Below, in pieces: positions 49,761 through 59,004 of a stretch of 64,000 bases of DNA. A model generated the notes under the pieces. The model saw only the letters and a list, made by a program, of their open reading frames with translations, did no database searches and was not told the origin of the DNA. The translations under genes and the position numbers were made by a program. Source of the stretch: CALINB01 sp938045325. Lineage in GTDB: Bacteria; Pseudomonadota; Alphaproteobacteria; Rhodospirillales; CALINB01. The stretch covers positions 1 through 64,000 of the forward strand of contig JAYNQW010000010.1 of NCBI GenBank assembly GCA_038114465.1, written 5' to 3'. Within the stretch, counting starts at the first letter, position 1; every line of letters begins with the position of its first letter.

Positions 49761-50432
49761 ATGGGCAAAAATCTGACATTAACGGCCTCTGACGGCCATT
49801 CTTTGGATGCATATCAGGCGGATCCGGCCGGTAATGCCAAAGGACGACTTGTCGTGATCCAAGAAATTTTCGGTGTGAACTCGCATATCCAAGGTGTGTG
49901 TGATCGTTTTGCCGAGGCTGGATATGTGGCGTTGGCACCGGCAATGTTCGACCGTCTCGAAAAAAACTTCGAGGTTGGATATGAACCGGACGATGTCGCG
50001 AAAGGCCGGGATTTAAAAGATAAAGCCAGTTATGACGATGCCATGAAAGATGTTCAGGCGGCGATCGACGCTCTCAAGGGTGACGGTAAAGTCGGTGTTG
50101 TCGGTTATTGCTGGGGCGGCTCGGTGACATGGTTATCGGCATGCCGAATCAGCGATGCGGCAGCGGCTGTTTGTTATTATGGTGGGAATATCCATGATTT
50201 TAACAATGAAAACCCACAGTGTCCGACATTGCTGCATTTCGGCGAAATTGATCAATCAATTCCGTTGGATAAAGTGGACGACATTCAAAAAGCCCATCCC
50301 GATGTTCCGTCGCATATCTACCCGAACGCGGCTCATGGGTTTAATTGTGAACAACGTGGTTCATACGACGAAGCGTCGGCTAAATTAGCGCTCGGCAGAA
50401 CTTTGGAATTTTTTGAGAAACATTTGGGCTAG
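49761..50432 (+). CDS. Dienelactone hydrolase-family protein (first of two)
   Basis: This 223-residue alpha/beta hydrolase has the DLH triad: C117 in VVGYCWGG, D164 in HFGEIDQSIP and H192 in AAHGFNC, plus the Glu in QEIFGVN that activates the Cys. DLHs open dienelactones in chlorocatechol breakdown, but most genomic copies act on unknown esters or lactones. GGGAGG precedes the start. A same-length paralogue follows after 18 bp. Confidence 0.92.
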   Translation: MGKNLTLTASDGHSLDAYQADPAGNAKGRLVVIQEIFGVNSHIQGVCDRFAEAGYVALAPAMFDRLEKNFEVGYEPDDVAKGRDLKDKASYDDAMKDVQAAIDALKGDGKVGVVGYCWGGSVTWLSACRISDAAAAVCYYGGNIHDFNNENPQCPTLLHFGEIDQSIPLDKVDDIQKAHPDVPSHIYPNAAHGFNCEQRGSYDEASAKLALGRTLEFFEKHLG

Positions 50433-50450
50433 AATCCGGAATTCAATCTC

Positions 50451-51122
50451 ATGATTAAGAATCGAATGTTTCTTTCGCCCGATGGGTTTATGTTCAATGC
50501 CTATCATGCGCGCCCTGAGGGAAAACCGAAAGCCGGTGTTATCGTGGTGCAGGAAAATTTCGGTATAAATGCACATATTCGCGAAGTCTGTGATGGTTTT
50601 GCACAGGCTGGGTATGAGGTGATTGCCCCGGCATTGTATGACCGGGTTGAGAAACACATTGAGCTTGGCTACGAACAAAATGACCGAGAGTATGGCCGTA
50701 AAATCCGCCATAAGCTCGGTTGGGACAACCCGGTCAAAGATATCAACACGTCGATCGAAATTTTGCGGCAAGGCAACGATAAAGTCGGGGTTGTCGGCTA
50801 TTGCTGGGGCGGAACCATGACTTGGTTGACGGCGGCTCGGTTGCCGGTTGATTGTGCCGTCGGATACTATGGTTCACAAATGTTTCAATTTTTAGGCGAG
50901 GCGCCACAGTGTCCGGTCATGCTGCATTTCGGCGAAAAAGACCCCACGGTTGATATAGAAAATGTTAATCAAATCAATAGGTTATATCCGGACGTGGTTG
51001 TTCACACGTATGCAGACGCCGATCATGGGTTTAATTGTGATCATCGCGCAACGTTTGATAAAGAAAGTGCAGAGAGCGCGCGAAAGCGGACAATAGACTT
51101 TTTTAAAGCGCATATCGGTTAG
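50451..51122 (+). CDS. Dienelactone hydrolase-family protein (second of two)
   Basis: Also 223 residues, with the triad at matching places (VVGYCWGG, HFGEKDPTVD, ADHGFNC) and QENFGIN. It is clearly a tandem duplicate of the gene upstream, but many surface residues and the lid region differ, so substrate range probably does too. The start has no strong ribosome site, so expression may depend on coupling to the first copy. Confidence 0.92.
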   Translation: MIKNRMFLSPDGFMFNAYHARPEGKPKAGVIVVQENFGINAHIREVCDGFAQAGYEVIAPALYDRVEKHIELGYEQNDREYGRKIRHKLGWDNPVKDINTSIEILRQGNDKVGVVGYCWGGTMTWLTAARLPVDCAVGYYGSQMFQFLGEAPQCPVMLHFGEKDPTVDIENVNQINRLYPDVVVHTYADADHGFNCDHRATFDKESAESARKRTIDFFKAHIG

Positions 51123-51174
51123 AGCAACCCTGGATTTTTTCTTTCCCAAATTTTTTTAGTAAAGATATTGCATT

Positions 51175-52071
51175 ATGACAGACCCAGGAACACCGCCAGT
51201 CATTGGCGTGATCGGTGGCAGCGGTGTTTATGATATCGATGGTTTATCAAATACGGAATGGCGTGCCGTTCCGTCTTCGTTTGGCGAGCCATCTGATGAG
51301 CTACTGTTTGGTGAAATAGATGGCCAACAGATTGTTTTCTTGCCGCGCCATGGCAGGGGGCATCGTATCCCGCCCAGCGAACTTAATTTCCTGGCGAATA
51401 TCGATGCGCTCAAACGAGCCGGTGTGACCGAGATTATTTCCGTGAGTGCCTGCGGATCGTTCCAGGAGAAATTAGCGCCGGGAACGTTTGTTATTGTTGA
51501 TCAGTTCGTCGATCGCACGTATTTGCGTCCACGGTCTTTTTTCAGCACCGGCTTGGTGGTACATGTCAGTTTGGCGCATCCGGTTTGCAGCCGTCTCGGA
51601 GATGCGCTCGAAAACTCTGCTAAGGAAAACGACATTCCTTATGTGCGTGGCGGGACGTATTTAGCCATCGAAGGCCCGCAGTTTTCCACACTGGCCGAAT
51701 CGGAAATGTATCAACGCTGGCAGTGTGACGTAATCGGTATGACGAATATGCCCGAGGCGCGTCTCGCCCGTGAAGCGGAAATATGCTACGCGTCCGTTGC
51801 CATGGTGACGGACTATGATTGTTGGCATCCAGATCATGATCATGTTTCTGTTGATTCCGTGATTAAAGTTTTGTTGGAGAATGCCGATAAAGCTCGGCAA
51901 TTAGTTTGCCATGTTGTGCCGGGGTTAAATGGCCGTTCAAACAGCTGTCCGCAGGGCTGTCATACGGCCCTGGATCACGCGCTGATTACTGCACCTGAGG
52001 CCAGAGACCCGGCGCTGATCAAGAAGCTTGATGCCATTGCCGGCCGTGTTTTGAAATCGAGCGGTGATTAG
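51175..52071 (+). CDS. mtnP: S-methyl-5'-thioadenosine phosphorylase
   Basis: It cleaves methylthioadenosine (from polyamine or homoserine-lactone synthesis) to adenine and methylthioribose-1-phosphate. The PNP-family motifs are GVIGGSGVYDIDGL, FLPRHGRGHRIPPSELNFLANI, VSACGSFQEKLAPGTFVIVDQFVDRT and IGMTNMPEARLAREAEICYA. Length 298 is usual. mtnA follows after 8 bp, so the two form the first steps of methionine salvage. Later mtn genes are not in the window. Confidence 0.94.
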   Translation: MTDPGTPPVIGVIGGSGVYDIDGLSNTEWRAVPSSFGEPSDELLFGEIDGQQIVFLPRHGRGHRIPPSELNFLANIDALKRAGVTEIISVSACGSFQEKLAPGTFVIVDQFVDRTYLRPRSFFSTGLVVHVSLAHPVCSRLGDALENSAKENDIPYVRGGTYLAIEGPQFSTLAESEMYQRWQCDVIGMTNMPEARLAREAEICYASVAMVTDYDCWHPDHDHVSVDSVIKVLLENADKARQLVCHVVPGLNGRSNSCPQGCHTALDHALITAPEARDPALIKKLDAIAGRVLKSSGD

Positions 52072-52079
52072 TTTATCCG

Positions 52080-53171
52080 ATGAATGTTAACGGCCACCCA
52101 CAGCGCACAATTTGGGTTGAAGATGATGGCTGGTCCATAGGGATCATTGATCAAACACGGCTGCCGCATGCCTTTGAAACAGTGACGCTAGCATCGGTTG
52201 ATGATGCCGCCCGCGCCATCAAAGAGATGCTTGTTCGTGGCGCCCCGTTGATTGGTGCCACGGCGGCATACGGTGTGTGCCTTGCCTTGCGCGAGGACAG
52301 TTCTGATGCGGCTTTGAAACAGGCTTACGATGTCTTGATTGAAACCCGGCCGACAGCCGTTAATTTGCGTTGGGCGCTTGATGAGATGATCACGGCCCTT
52401 CAGCAATTACCGCTGGATCGCCGGATCGAGGCGGCCTACCGGCGGGCGGGTGAAATTGCAGACGAAGACGTCACGATTTGCAGCGCGATCGGAGATCACG
52501 GGTTGCCGCTCATTCAGGCTGCTTACAAGAATAAAAAATCCACAGCACCCGTTAACGTATTGACCCATTGCAATGCCGGCTGGCTGGCAACGGTCGATTG
52601 GGGAACGGCTTTGGCACCGATTTACAAGGCCCATGATGCCGGTATCCCGGTCCATGTTTGGGTGGACGAGACACGCCCACGCAATCAGGGCGCGGCCTTA
52701 ACCGCTTGGGAGTTGGGTCAACACGGCGTCGAGCATACGGTGATCGTCGATAATGCCGGCGGACACTTGATGCAACACGGTCAGGTGGATTTATGCATCA
52801 CGGGCACCGATCGTACGACAGCGAGTGGTGATGTCTGCAACAAAATCGGCACCTATCTGAAAGCATTGGCCGCTCATGATAACAGCGTGCCGTTTTATGT
52901 CGCATTGCCTGGACCGACAATTGATTGGACCCTTGAAGACGGCGTTGCTGAAATTCCCATTGAGGAACGGGACCCGGCGGAGGTAACGTGGATCGGTGGT
53001 CGGACCGAAAAGGGTACTGATGAAGCGGTGCTGATTTCCCCCAAGGATAGCCGTGCGGCGAATTACGCCTTCGATGTGACGCCGGCAAGACTGGTCACAG
53101 GTTTGATTACTGAACGCGGTGTCTGTGCCGCATCCCGGGACGGCTTAGGTGCGTTGTACCCGGAAAAGTAA
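52080..53171 (+). CDS. mtnA: S-methyl-5-thioribose-1-phosphate isomerase
   Basis: It isomerises methylthioribose-1-phosphate to the ribulose form. eIF2B-like motifs are LVRGAPLIGATAAYGVCLAL, VLTHCNAGWLATVDWGTALAPI (catalytic Cys), VWVDETRPRNQGAALTAWEL and ITGTDRTTASGDVCNKIGTY (catalytic Asp). Length 363 is normal. It is the partner of mtnP upstream. A minus-strand terminator for petABC follows 19 bp after its stop. Confidence 0.95.
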   Translation: MNVNGHPQRTIWVEDDGWSIGIIDQTRLPHAFETVTLASVDDAARAIKEMLVRGAPLIGATAAYGVCLALREDSSDAALKQAYDVLIETRPTAVNLRWALDEMITALQQLPLDRRIEAAYRRAGEIADEDVTICSAIGDHGLPLIQAAYKNKKSTAPVNVLTHCNAGWLATVDWGTALAPIYKAHDAGIPVHVWVDETRPRNQGAALTAWELGQHGVEHTVIVDNAGGHLMQHGQVDLCITGTDRTTASGDVCNKIGTYLKALAAHDNSVPFYVALPGPTIDWTLEDGVAEIPIEERDPAEVTWIGGRTEKGTDEAVLISPKDSRAANYAFDVTPARLVTGLITERGVCAASRDGLGALYPEK

Positions 53172-53190
53172 TTTTGGCGATTCCACAAAG

Positions 53191-53219
53191 AAAAAGCGGA
53201 GTGTCGTGCGACACTCCGC
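53191..53219 (-). terminator. Rho-independent terminator of the petABC operon
   Basis: On the minus strand GCGGAGTGTCG and CGACACTCCGC form an 11-bp perfect stem closing on two bases, followed by TTTTTC. It lies 38 bp after the cytochrome c1 stop codon. No T-run follows on the plus strand, so mtnA is not served by it. Confidence 0.85.
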
Positions 53220-53256
53220 CAGGCGATCTCCCAGAACGAGCCTTAAGCTCGATTGA

Positions 53257-54018
53257 TTATTTGTGAATGTCCGACCAAACTTGCCGTTTCAAGGCAAGCA
53301 GCATGCCGGCCAAAACGAGCAGGAAAAGCAGAACTTTAATACCGAGACGTTTGCGTTCCTCCATTTCAGGGGACGCCGCCCAAGATAAGAACATCGTTAC
53401 GTCTTGGGCCATTTGCGAAACGGTCGCCTTCGTGCCATCGGCATATTCAACGGCATCGGCCGCCAAGGGCGGGACCATCGCAATTTGATGGCCGGGGAAA
53501 TATTTATTGTAGTTCATGCCTTCCATCATTTTTACGCTGGACGGTGCTTTTCCGTAGCCGGTCAGCAAGGCGTAAAGATAATCAGCACCGCCGTGACGGG
53601 CTTTAACCATCAACGATAAATCCGGCGGGTAGGCGCCATTATTAGCAGAACGCGCGGCCTGTTCGTTTGGAAACGGTGCGGCATACCGGTCCTTCGGCAG
53701 GCCTTTCCGTTTAAACATTTCACCGGCGTCATTGGGGCCGTCCGTGACTTCGGCTTCCGCTGCAATCGCCTTGATTTGCGCTTCGGTCAACCCAATGCCT
53801 GATAAGTGACGGTAGTAGACATAATTGAGTGAATGGCAGGCGGCACAGACATTCTTATACACTTGAAACCCGCGCTGTGCAGATGCCCGGTCATAGTGAC
53901 CGAAAATACCGTTAAAGGACCAATCCTGCTTGGGTGGCTTGGGTGCATCGCCGGCGGCTTGAGCAGTACCGATGCTCAGCAGGAATGCAGTAAAAATGGC
54001 AGTGATCGTTTTAATCAT
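53257..54018 (-). CDS. petC: Cytochrome c1 of the bc1 complex
   Basis: The 253-residue protein has a signal peptide (ending AQAA), the haem-attachment motif CAACH at residues 58-62, the Met ligand region and a C-terminal membrane anchor (IKVLLFLLVLAGMLLAL). It passes electrons from the Rieske protein to cytochrome c. A GTG/ATG start at 54018 follows GGAG. It is the third gene of petABC; a strong terminator follows. Confidence 0.95.
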   Translation of the reverse strand: MIKTITAIFTAFLLSIGTAQAAGDAPKPPKQDWSFNGIFGHYDRASAQRGFQVYKNVCAACHSLNYVYYRHLSGIGLTEAQIKAIAAEAEVTDGPNDAGEMFKRKGLPKDRYAAPFPNEQAARSANNGAYPPDLSLMVKARHGGADYLYALLTGYGKAPSSVKMMEGMNYNKYFPGHQIAMVPPLAADAVEYADGTKATVSQMAQDVTMFLSWAASPEMEERKRLGIKVLLFLLVLAGMLLALKRQVWSDIHK

Positions 54019-54036
54019 GACGACTCTCCTTAGGGC

Positions 54037-55305
54037 CTAAGTACTGCTTTTGGTTACCGCTGCACTGATGCTATCGGGTACAGCGAGGGGTTTTTCCAGC
54101 TTCCCGAGAACAGGCAAGAGTACTAAGAAGTGGAAGAAATAGTATGTCGTGGCGATCTGGCCGATCCATGTAAAGGGCTCATGTGCCGGTTTGGCGCCGA
54201 TATAACCGAGTACAATGCAATCGATGATAAAGAGCCAAAAGAACAACTTGTAAACCGGCCGGAAACTGGCGCTGCGAACCGGTGAGGTATCGAGCCAGGG
54301 CAGTACCAGCAATAACAAGATCGAGCCGAACATGGCGATGACACCAGCGAGTTTGGCTGAGAACAAGAACCCGCCGATCGAAATCACTTGATAAACAATG
54401 AAGTCATCCGTGAAGGCCCGCAAGATTGCATAGTACGGTAACAGATACCATTCAGGCACGATTTGGGCCGGTGTTACTAGGGCGTTCGCTTCAATGTAGT
54501 TGTCCGGTTCGCCGAAGAAGTCCGGCGAAAAGAACACGAATGAAGCATAGACGATGAGCAGGACACCCAATCCAAAAGCATCTTTTGCCGTGTAATACGG
54601 GTGAAACGGAATGGTATCGCCCGGCTCTTTTACGTCGATCCCCAGCGGGTTGTTCGACTTGCCGACATGTAAGGCCCATAAGTGCAGGAAGACGAGACCG
54701 AAAATTACAAACGGCAGTAAGTAGTGCAGCGAGAAGAAGCGGTTCAGCGTGGGGTTGTCCACGGCAAAGCCGCCCCAAAGCCATGATAAAATGGCATCGC
54801 CAACCAACGGAATGGCGGAGAACAGGTTCGTAATCACCGTCGCGCCCCAAAAGCTCATTTGACCCCAGGGAAGGACATAGCCCATGAAGGCTGTGGCCAT
54901 CATCGCGAGCAGGATCAAAACGCCAAGCATCCATAGCAGTTCGCGGGGAGCCTTATACGAGCCGTAATACATGCCGCGGAAGATATGGATATAAACGACG
55001 AGGAAAAAGATCGAGGCGCCGTTCATGTGGATGTCGCGAATGAGCCAGCCGTAATTGACGTCCCGGTCAATCCGTTCGGTGCTGGCAAAGGCCATATCGA
55101 CATGTGGCGTGTAATGCATGGCGAGAATGATGCCCGTGATGATCATGATCACCAGCACGATTCCGGCAAGGGAACCGAAGTTCCACCAGTAGTTCAGGTT
55201 TTTCGGTGTCGGATACTCAACCGTTTCTTCATGCATGAACGAGAAGATCGGCAACCGATCGTCGATCCATTTTACGACCGAGTTATTCCAGGTTGGCTTT
55301 GTCAT
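54037..55305 (-). CDS. petB: Cytochrome b of the bc1 complex
   Basis: The 422-residue protein has eight membrane helices, the haem-ligating His pairs in transmembrane segments B and D (MHYTPHV ... RDIHMNGASIFFLVVYIHIFRGM, RFFSLHYLLPFVIFGLVFLHLWALHVG), and the quinol-site PEWYLLPYYAILRAF, the PEWY motif. ALVTPAQI precedes it. It oxidises ubiquinol in the aerobic chain. It lies 16 bp after petA and 18 bp before petC. Confidence 0.97.
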   Translation of the reverse strand: MTKPTWNNSVVKWIDDRLPIFSFMHEETVEYPTPKNLNYWWNFGSLAGIVLVIMIITGIILAMHYTPHVDMAFASTERIDRDVNYGWLIRDIHMNGASIFFLVVYIHIFRGMYYGSYKAPRELLWMLGVLILLAMMATAFMGYVLPWGQMSFWGATVITNLFSAIPLVGDAILSWLWGGFAVDNPTLNRFFSLHYLLPFVIFGLVFLHLWALHVGKSNNPLGIDVKEPGDTIPFHPYYTAKDAFGLGVLLIVYASFVFFSPDFFGEPDNYIEANALVTPAQIVPEWYLLPYYAILRAFTDDFIVYQVISIGGFLFSAKLAGVIAMFGSILLLLVLPWLDTSPVRSASFRPVYKLFFWLFIIDCIVLGYIGAKPAHEPFTWIGQIATTYYFFHFLVLLPVLGKLEKPLAVPDSISAAVTKSST

Positions 55306-55321
55306 TGCTGATCAGGTCCCC

Positions 55322-55876
55322 TTAGCCAATCTTAATGATGTTGTTTTTGACAAAATTATAAGGCGGTACCGGTAAGTTTTTCGGTGCCGGGCCTTTGCGA
55401 ATGCGTCCCGAGGTGTCGTAATGCGAGCCATGGCAGGGACAGAACCACCCGCCAAACTCACCTTTCGGCTGGTTGTCTTTTTGACCCAAGGGAATGCAGC
55501 CGAGGTGTGTGCAGATGCCGACCATGACAAGCCACTCGGGTTTCTTGACGCGATCTTTGTCAGTTTCGGGATCGGCAAGATCCTCTAATTTGACAGCTTG
55601 AGCCGTTTCAATTTCGGCTTTAGAGCGATGGCGAATGAAGACCGGTTTTTTACGCCAGACGACCGTAATGGATTGTCCTTCTTTCACCGCTGATAAATCG
55701 ACCTCAATGGAGGACAAAGCCAGCGTATCGGCAGAAGGGTTCATTTGATCGATCAAGGGCCAAGCGGCCAGTGCCGCCCCCGTCGCGCCGACCGTACTGG
55801 TGGCAATCAACAGGAAATCGCGCCGGCTTTCACCCTCGTCGGGTGCTCCCGGAGCCGTCGATGTTGCGTCAGCCAT
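55322..55876 (-). CDS. petA: Rieske iron-sulfur protein of the bc1 complex
   Basis: A twin-arginine-type N-terminus (ESRRDFLLIATSTVGATGAALAAWP) anchors the protein, and the 2Fe-2S ligands are in CTHLGCIPLG and CPCHGSHYDTSGR. GPAPKNLPVPPY closes the domain. ATG 55876 follows GAGGAA and gives 184 residues, the family norm; the frame running to 55990 is not homologous. It is first in petABC. Confidence 0.96.
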   Translation of the reverse strand: MADATSTAPGAPDEGESRRDFLLIATSTVGATGAALAAWPLIDQMNPSADTLALSSIEVDLSAVKEGQSITVVWRKKPVFIRHRSKAEIETAQAVKLEDLADPETDKDRVKKPEWLVMVGICTHLGCIPLGQKDNQPKGEFGGWFCPCHGSHYDTSGRIRKGPAPKNLPVPPYNFVKNNIIKIG

Positions 55877-56075
55877 GGAAATTCCTCTTTTTGTCCCGCA
55901 GTTTTGAGCCTTTGGGCTTATGATATAGCGAGCGATTGCCCGCCATGGATTGAGCGTGGCGCAGAATATAATGAAGATAACCCGTTGCAAAGACTAAAAA
56001 TTGCTGATTTTTCGATGGATTTCTGGGCCTTGGCGACAGGTACCCAGACCAGGCAAAGGGACGAATTAAAAGACC

Positions 56076-56534
56076 ATGCGATTGGCACTGTTTGAGCCGG
56101 ATATCCCGCAAAATGCGGGCACTATACTGCGAATGGCGGCCTGTTTCGGCGTGTCCGTCGATATCATTGAGCCGTGTGGATTTGTCTTCGGTGAGCGGCA
56201 AATGAGGCGGGCAGGCATGGATTATCTCGAGCATGTGGCGCTATCTAAGCACGCTTCCTGGGCTGAATTTACCGAATCTCGGGCGAATCAAGATAGTCGG
56301 CTCATCTTGCTGACAACACAAGCCGAGGACATTTATTCAAATTTCCGCTTTGATTCGAACGATATTTTGATTGTCGGCCGGGAATCTGCCGGTGCTCCTG
56401 AATATGTCCACGAGGCCGTTGATGCCCGATTGCGAATTCCCATGGCCCCGGAAATGCGGTCCTTGAATGTCGCAATGAGTGCTGCTGTGGTATTAGGAGA
56501 GGCACTCCGCCAAACATCCGGTTTCCCAAAATGA
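56076..56534 (+). CDS. trmL: tRNA (cytidine/uridine(34)-2'-O)-methyltransferase TrmL
   Basis: TrmL methylates the wobble nucleotide of certain tRNA-Leu. This 152-residue SPOUT enzyme has MRLALFEPDIPQNAGTILRMAACFG, FGERQMRRAGMDYLEH and the knot LIVGRESAGAPEYVHEAVDARLRIPMAPEMRSLNVAMSAAVVLGEA. It diverges from petA and overlaps hemF by an ATGA. Confidence 0.94.
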   Translation: MRLALFEPDIPQNAGTILRMAACFGVSVDIIEPCGFVFGERQMRRAGMDYLEHVALSKHASWAEFTESRANQDSRLILLTTQAEDIYSNFRFDSNDILIVGRESAGAPEYVHEAVDARLRIPMAPEMRSLNVAMSAAVVLGEALRQTSGFPK

Positions 56535-57397
56535 CTCAAACGCAGACAGACAACAGCAATCAAAAGAAACAGGCCTCATCCTGGTTCGAGCAATTACGTG
56601 ACGATTTGTGCGCCGCCTTGGAAGACGTGGAAGACGAAGTTACCGGACCCAATGCGACCAGCGCGGATGAGTCTGGGCGCTTTCAACGGTCGGCGTGGCA
56701 ACGCCCGGGCGGCGGTGGCGGTGTGATGTCCGTCATGCGTGGGCGAGTTTTTGAAAAAGCGGGCGTTAATGTATCAACGGTTCACGGTGAATTTTCTGAA
56801 GAGTTTCAAAATAAAATTCCCGGTGCGGCAGATGATCCCCGTTTTTGGGCTTCGGGTATTTCTGTCGTCATCCATCCCTGCTCGCCATTTGTGCCAGCAG
56901 CACATATGAACACGCGGATGATTGTTACAACGAAAGGTTGGTTTGGCGGTGGTGCGGATATGACGCCCGTCTTTCCTAACGACGAAGATACGCAAACATT
57001 TCATGCGGCTTTTAAAGAGGCATGTGATAGGCACAGTAAGGCGTACTATCCGAAATTTAAAAAATGGTGCGATGAATATTTTTATTTGCCGCATCGTGAA
57101 GAGACTCGGGGTGTCGGCGGCATCTTTTATGACAACCACGACACTGGTGACTGGCAGGCGGATTTTTCATTTACGCAAGATGTCGGCCGTGCATTTTTAA
57201 ATGTATATCCGGAGATTGTCCGGCGCCGCATGAATCGACATTGGACCGATGAGGACCGGGAAAAACAGCTGATTAAACGGGGACGCTATGTTGAGTTTAA
57301 TCTTCTTTATGACCGGGGTACGTTGTTTGGATTGAAAACCGGTGGTAATACCGAAGCCATTCTTATGTCGATGCCGCCTGAAGTTCGGTGGCCATAA
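56531..57397 (+). CDS. hemF: Oxygen-dependent coproporphyrinogen III oxidase
   Basis: HemF decarboxylates coproporphyrinogen III to protoporphyrinogen IX using O2. Signature segments are RSAWQRPGGGGGVMSVMRG, KAGVNVSTVHGEF, GISVVIHPCSPFVPAAHMNTR, WFGGGADMTPVFP and RGRYVEFNLLYDRGTLFGLKTGGNTEAILMSMPP. The 288-residue length fits. It supports aerobic haem synthesis next to petABC. It converges tail-to-tail with cca, with two bases between stops. Confidence 0.96.
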   Translation: MTQTQTDNSNQKKQASSWFEQLRDDLCAALEDVEDEVTGPNATSADESGRFQRSAWQRPGGGGGVMSVMRGRVFEKAGVNVSTVHGEFSEEFQNKIPGAADDPRFWASGISVVIHPCSPFVPAAHMNTRMIVTTKGWFGGGADMTPVFPNDEDTQTFHAAFKEACDRHSKAYYPKFKKWCDEYFYLPHREETRGVGGIFYDNHDTGDWQADFSFTQDVGRAFLNVYPEIVRRRMNRHWTDEDREKQLIKRGRYVEFNLLYDRGTLFGLKTGGNTEAILMSMPPEVRWP

Positions 57398-57399
57398 AA

Positions 57400-58707
57400 T
57401 TATTGAGTTCTAGATTTTATCTGCGACTTTAGTTCGTTCAGGCAGGCCTCTCGGCTCGCTTTAAAGTTTTCGGATACCCACCAATTTTCCACGGCGTTTA
57501 ATAACGTTCCAACATCACGCCCTGACGGAATTCCTAATTTTAAAACATCTTCCCCTGATAAAGGGAACGCCGGCTCTTCGAACGTATCAATAATGGATAA
57601 ATGATTTAACCACGCCTGTGTTCTTAAGCTGCCTCTGTTTTCGGCCGTCGATAATTCTTGTGCCCATATGAGTAAAAGCACATCGCGGGTAATATTTATT
57701 TTGTAAGTGTATAAAAGCCGCCGTAGTTCATCTTCTGTGGTTTCAACGGATATGACAAATTGAGCGGTGGAAATTGCATTGAGCCGTTCGGCGTCTTTGT
57801 TTGATAGTTTGAAATGTTTAGCAACGCTTTTTGGGTCCGGTTTCTCAGGGTTTAGCGCTGCGGCTAGCCGGCGTATGGGGTCGGGTTTTACAGAGTCGAT
57901 GTTTATAGCTTTGGTCTCTAGCAAGCTCATCATACGCAAGCGTCCAACCGGCCCGGCTTCAGGTAAGACATAATCCAAAATGCGCTCGCTACGCAGCAAT
58001 GTGATGACATCTTCGGGGTTGGGCCCTAATAAAATTCGCCGGAATTCCCGCCAAATCCGTTCCGCTGACAGGGATGGCAATTTCGGTGCAAAAATGCGGC
58101 ACGCGTCGAGAGCGGCTTTGTCCGGCGGGTGTTTGCCATAAGCTGCATAAAACCGGAAATATCTAAGCAACCGGAGGATGTCTTCTTCGATTCGATCACG
58201 GGCATTTCCAACAAACCGGACGACCTTGTTGCCAAGATCATCGAGGCCGTGAAACGGATCGTAAATGTTGCCATCGGGCGTGCAAGAAAGGGTGTTGATG
58301 GTGAAATCCCGGCGTGCGGCATCAGCAATCCAGTCATCTGTATAGGCGACTTTTGCCCGCCGCCCGTCCGTCATAAGGTCTATTCGAAGCGTTGTAATCT
58401 CATATTTGTAGTCGTTAACGATCGCCGTGACCGTACCGTGATGGATGCCGGTTGGTAACGCCGTGATATCGGCAGCTTCGAGGAGAGCTATGACTGTTTC
58501 AGGGGGATCAGGGGTTGCTAAATCTACGTCCTCGACGGTTTTGTTAGCAACGGCGTCACGGACGCAGCCGCCAACAAAACGAACTTCTGTTCCATCCGCG
58601 GTTAACGCATCTAATAATGTTTGCGTTTCCGGCCGTGTCATCCATGGCTGAGGTGGAAGCTTACCTGTTGGTTGCAAAGGGGGTAATTCTTCCAACGTGA
58701 ACCCCAT
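57400..58707 (-). CDS. cca: CCA tRNA nucleotidyltransferase
   Basis: It adds or repairs the 3' CCA of tRNA. The class II nucleotidyltransferase motif RFVGGCVRDAVANKTVEDVDLATPDPPE holds the catalytic Asp pair, with RRDFTINTLSCTPDG and EEDILRLLRYFRFYA following. The helical C-terminus is long (435 residues in all), typical of alphaproteobacteria. Poly(A) polymerase is less likely because of the RRDFTIN form and context. DUF6111, NUDIX and DUF1285 genes precede it on the strand. Confidence 0.92.
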   Translation of the reverse strand: MGFTLEELPPLQPTGKLPPQPWMTRPETQTLLDALTADGTEVRFVGGCVRDAVANKTVEDVDLATPDPPETVIALLEAADITALPTGIHHGTVTAIVNDYKYEITTLRIDLMTDGRRAKVAYTDDWIADAARRDFTINTLSCTPDGNIYDPFHGLDDLGNKVVRFVGNARDRIEEDILRLLRYFRFYAAYGKHPPDKAALDACRIFAPKLPSLSAERIWREFRRILLGPNPEDVITLLRSERILDYVLPEAGPVGRLRMMSLLETKAINIDSVKPDPIRRLAAALNPEKPDPKSVAKHFKLSNKDAERLNAISTAQFVISVETTEDELRRLLYTYKINITRDVLLLIWAQELSTAENRGSLRTQAWLNHLSIIDTFEEPAFPLSGEDVLKLGIPSGRDVGTLLNAVENWWVSENFKASREACLNELKSQIKSRTQ

Positions 58708-58732
58708 TCCTAAAACTTTTTTGCGAAGTTGA

Positions 58733-58999
58733 TTATTCGAATTTACCCGGGACGATCTTGCCGTTTTCTAGGCGTGGTGCTGTATATGTTTTGCCTGATT
58801 TGTCACCCTGGACGACGCCCCAGGTGATTAAACTAATAATTGATAAAGCAAAGCCGATTGGAATTAACCAAACCCACGGCGTATCACGCCCAACTTTTTC
58901 AGGATCATTGCTGCGTTTTTTCTCAAACCAAACCCAGACAAGCCAAAGAGCTGTCGGGAAGATCATCGGTAATACGAACTGAAGAAAAACTCTAAGCAT
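58733..58999 (-). CDS. DUF6111-like small membrane protein
   Basis: The 88-residue protein has two membrane segments (LQFVLPMIFPTALWLVWVWF and VWLIPIGFALSIISLITWGVV) and a C-terminal TYTAPRLENGKIVPGKFE. I recognise it as the alphaproteobacterial DUF6111 type, found beside NUDIX and cca genes. Function is unknown. Spacing of 25 bp to cca and 5 bp from the NUDIX gene suggests one operon. Confidence 0.8.
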   Translation of the reverse strand: MLRVFLQFVLPMIFPTALWLVWVWFEKKRSNDPEKVGRDTPWVWLIPIGFALSIISLITWGVVQGDKSGKTYTAPRLENGKIVPGKFE

Positions 59000-59004
59000 G
59001 ACTG

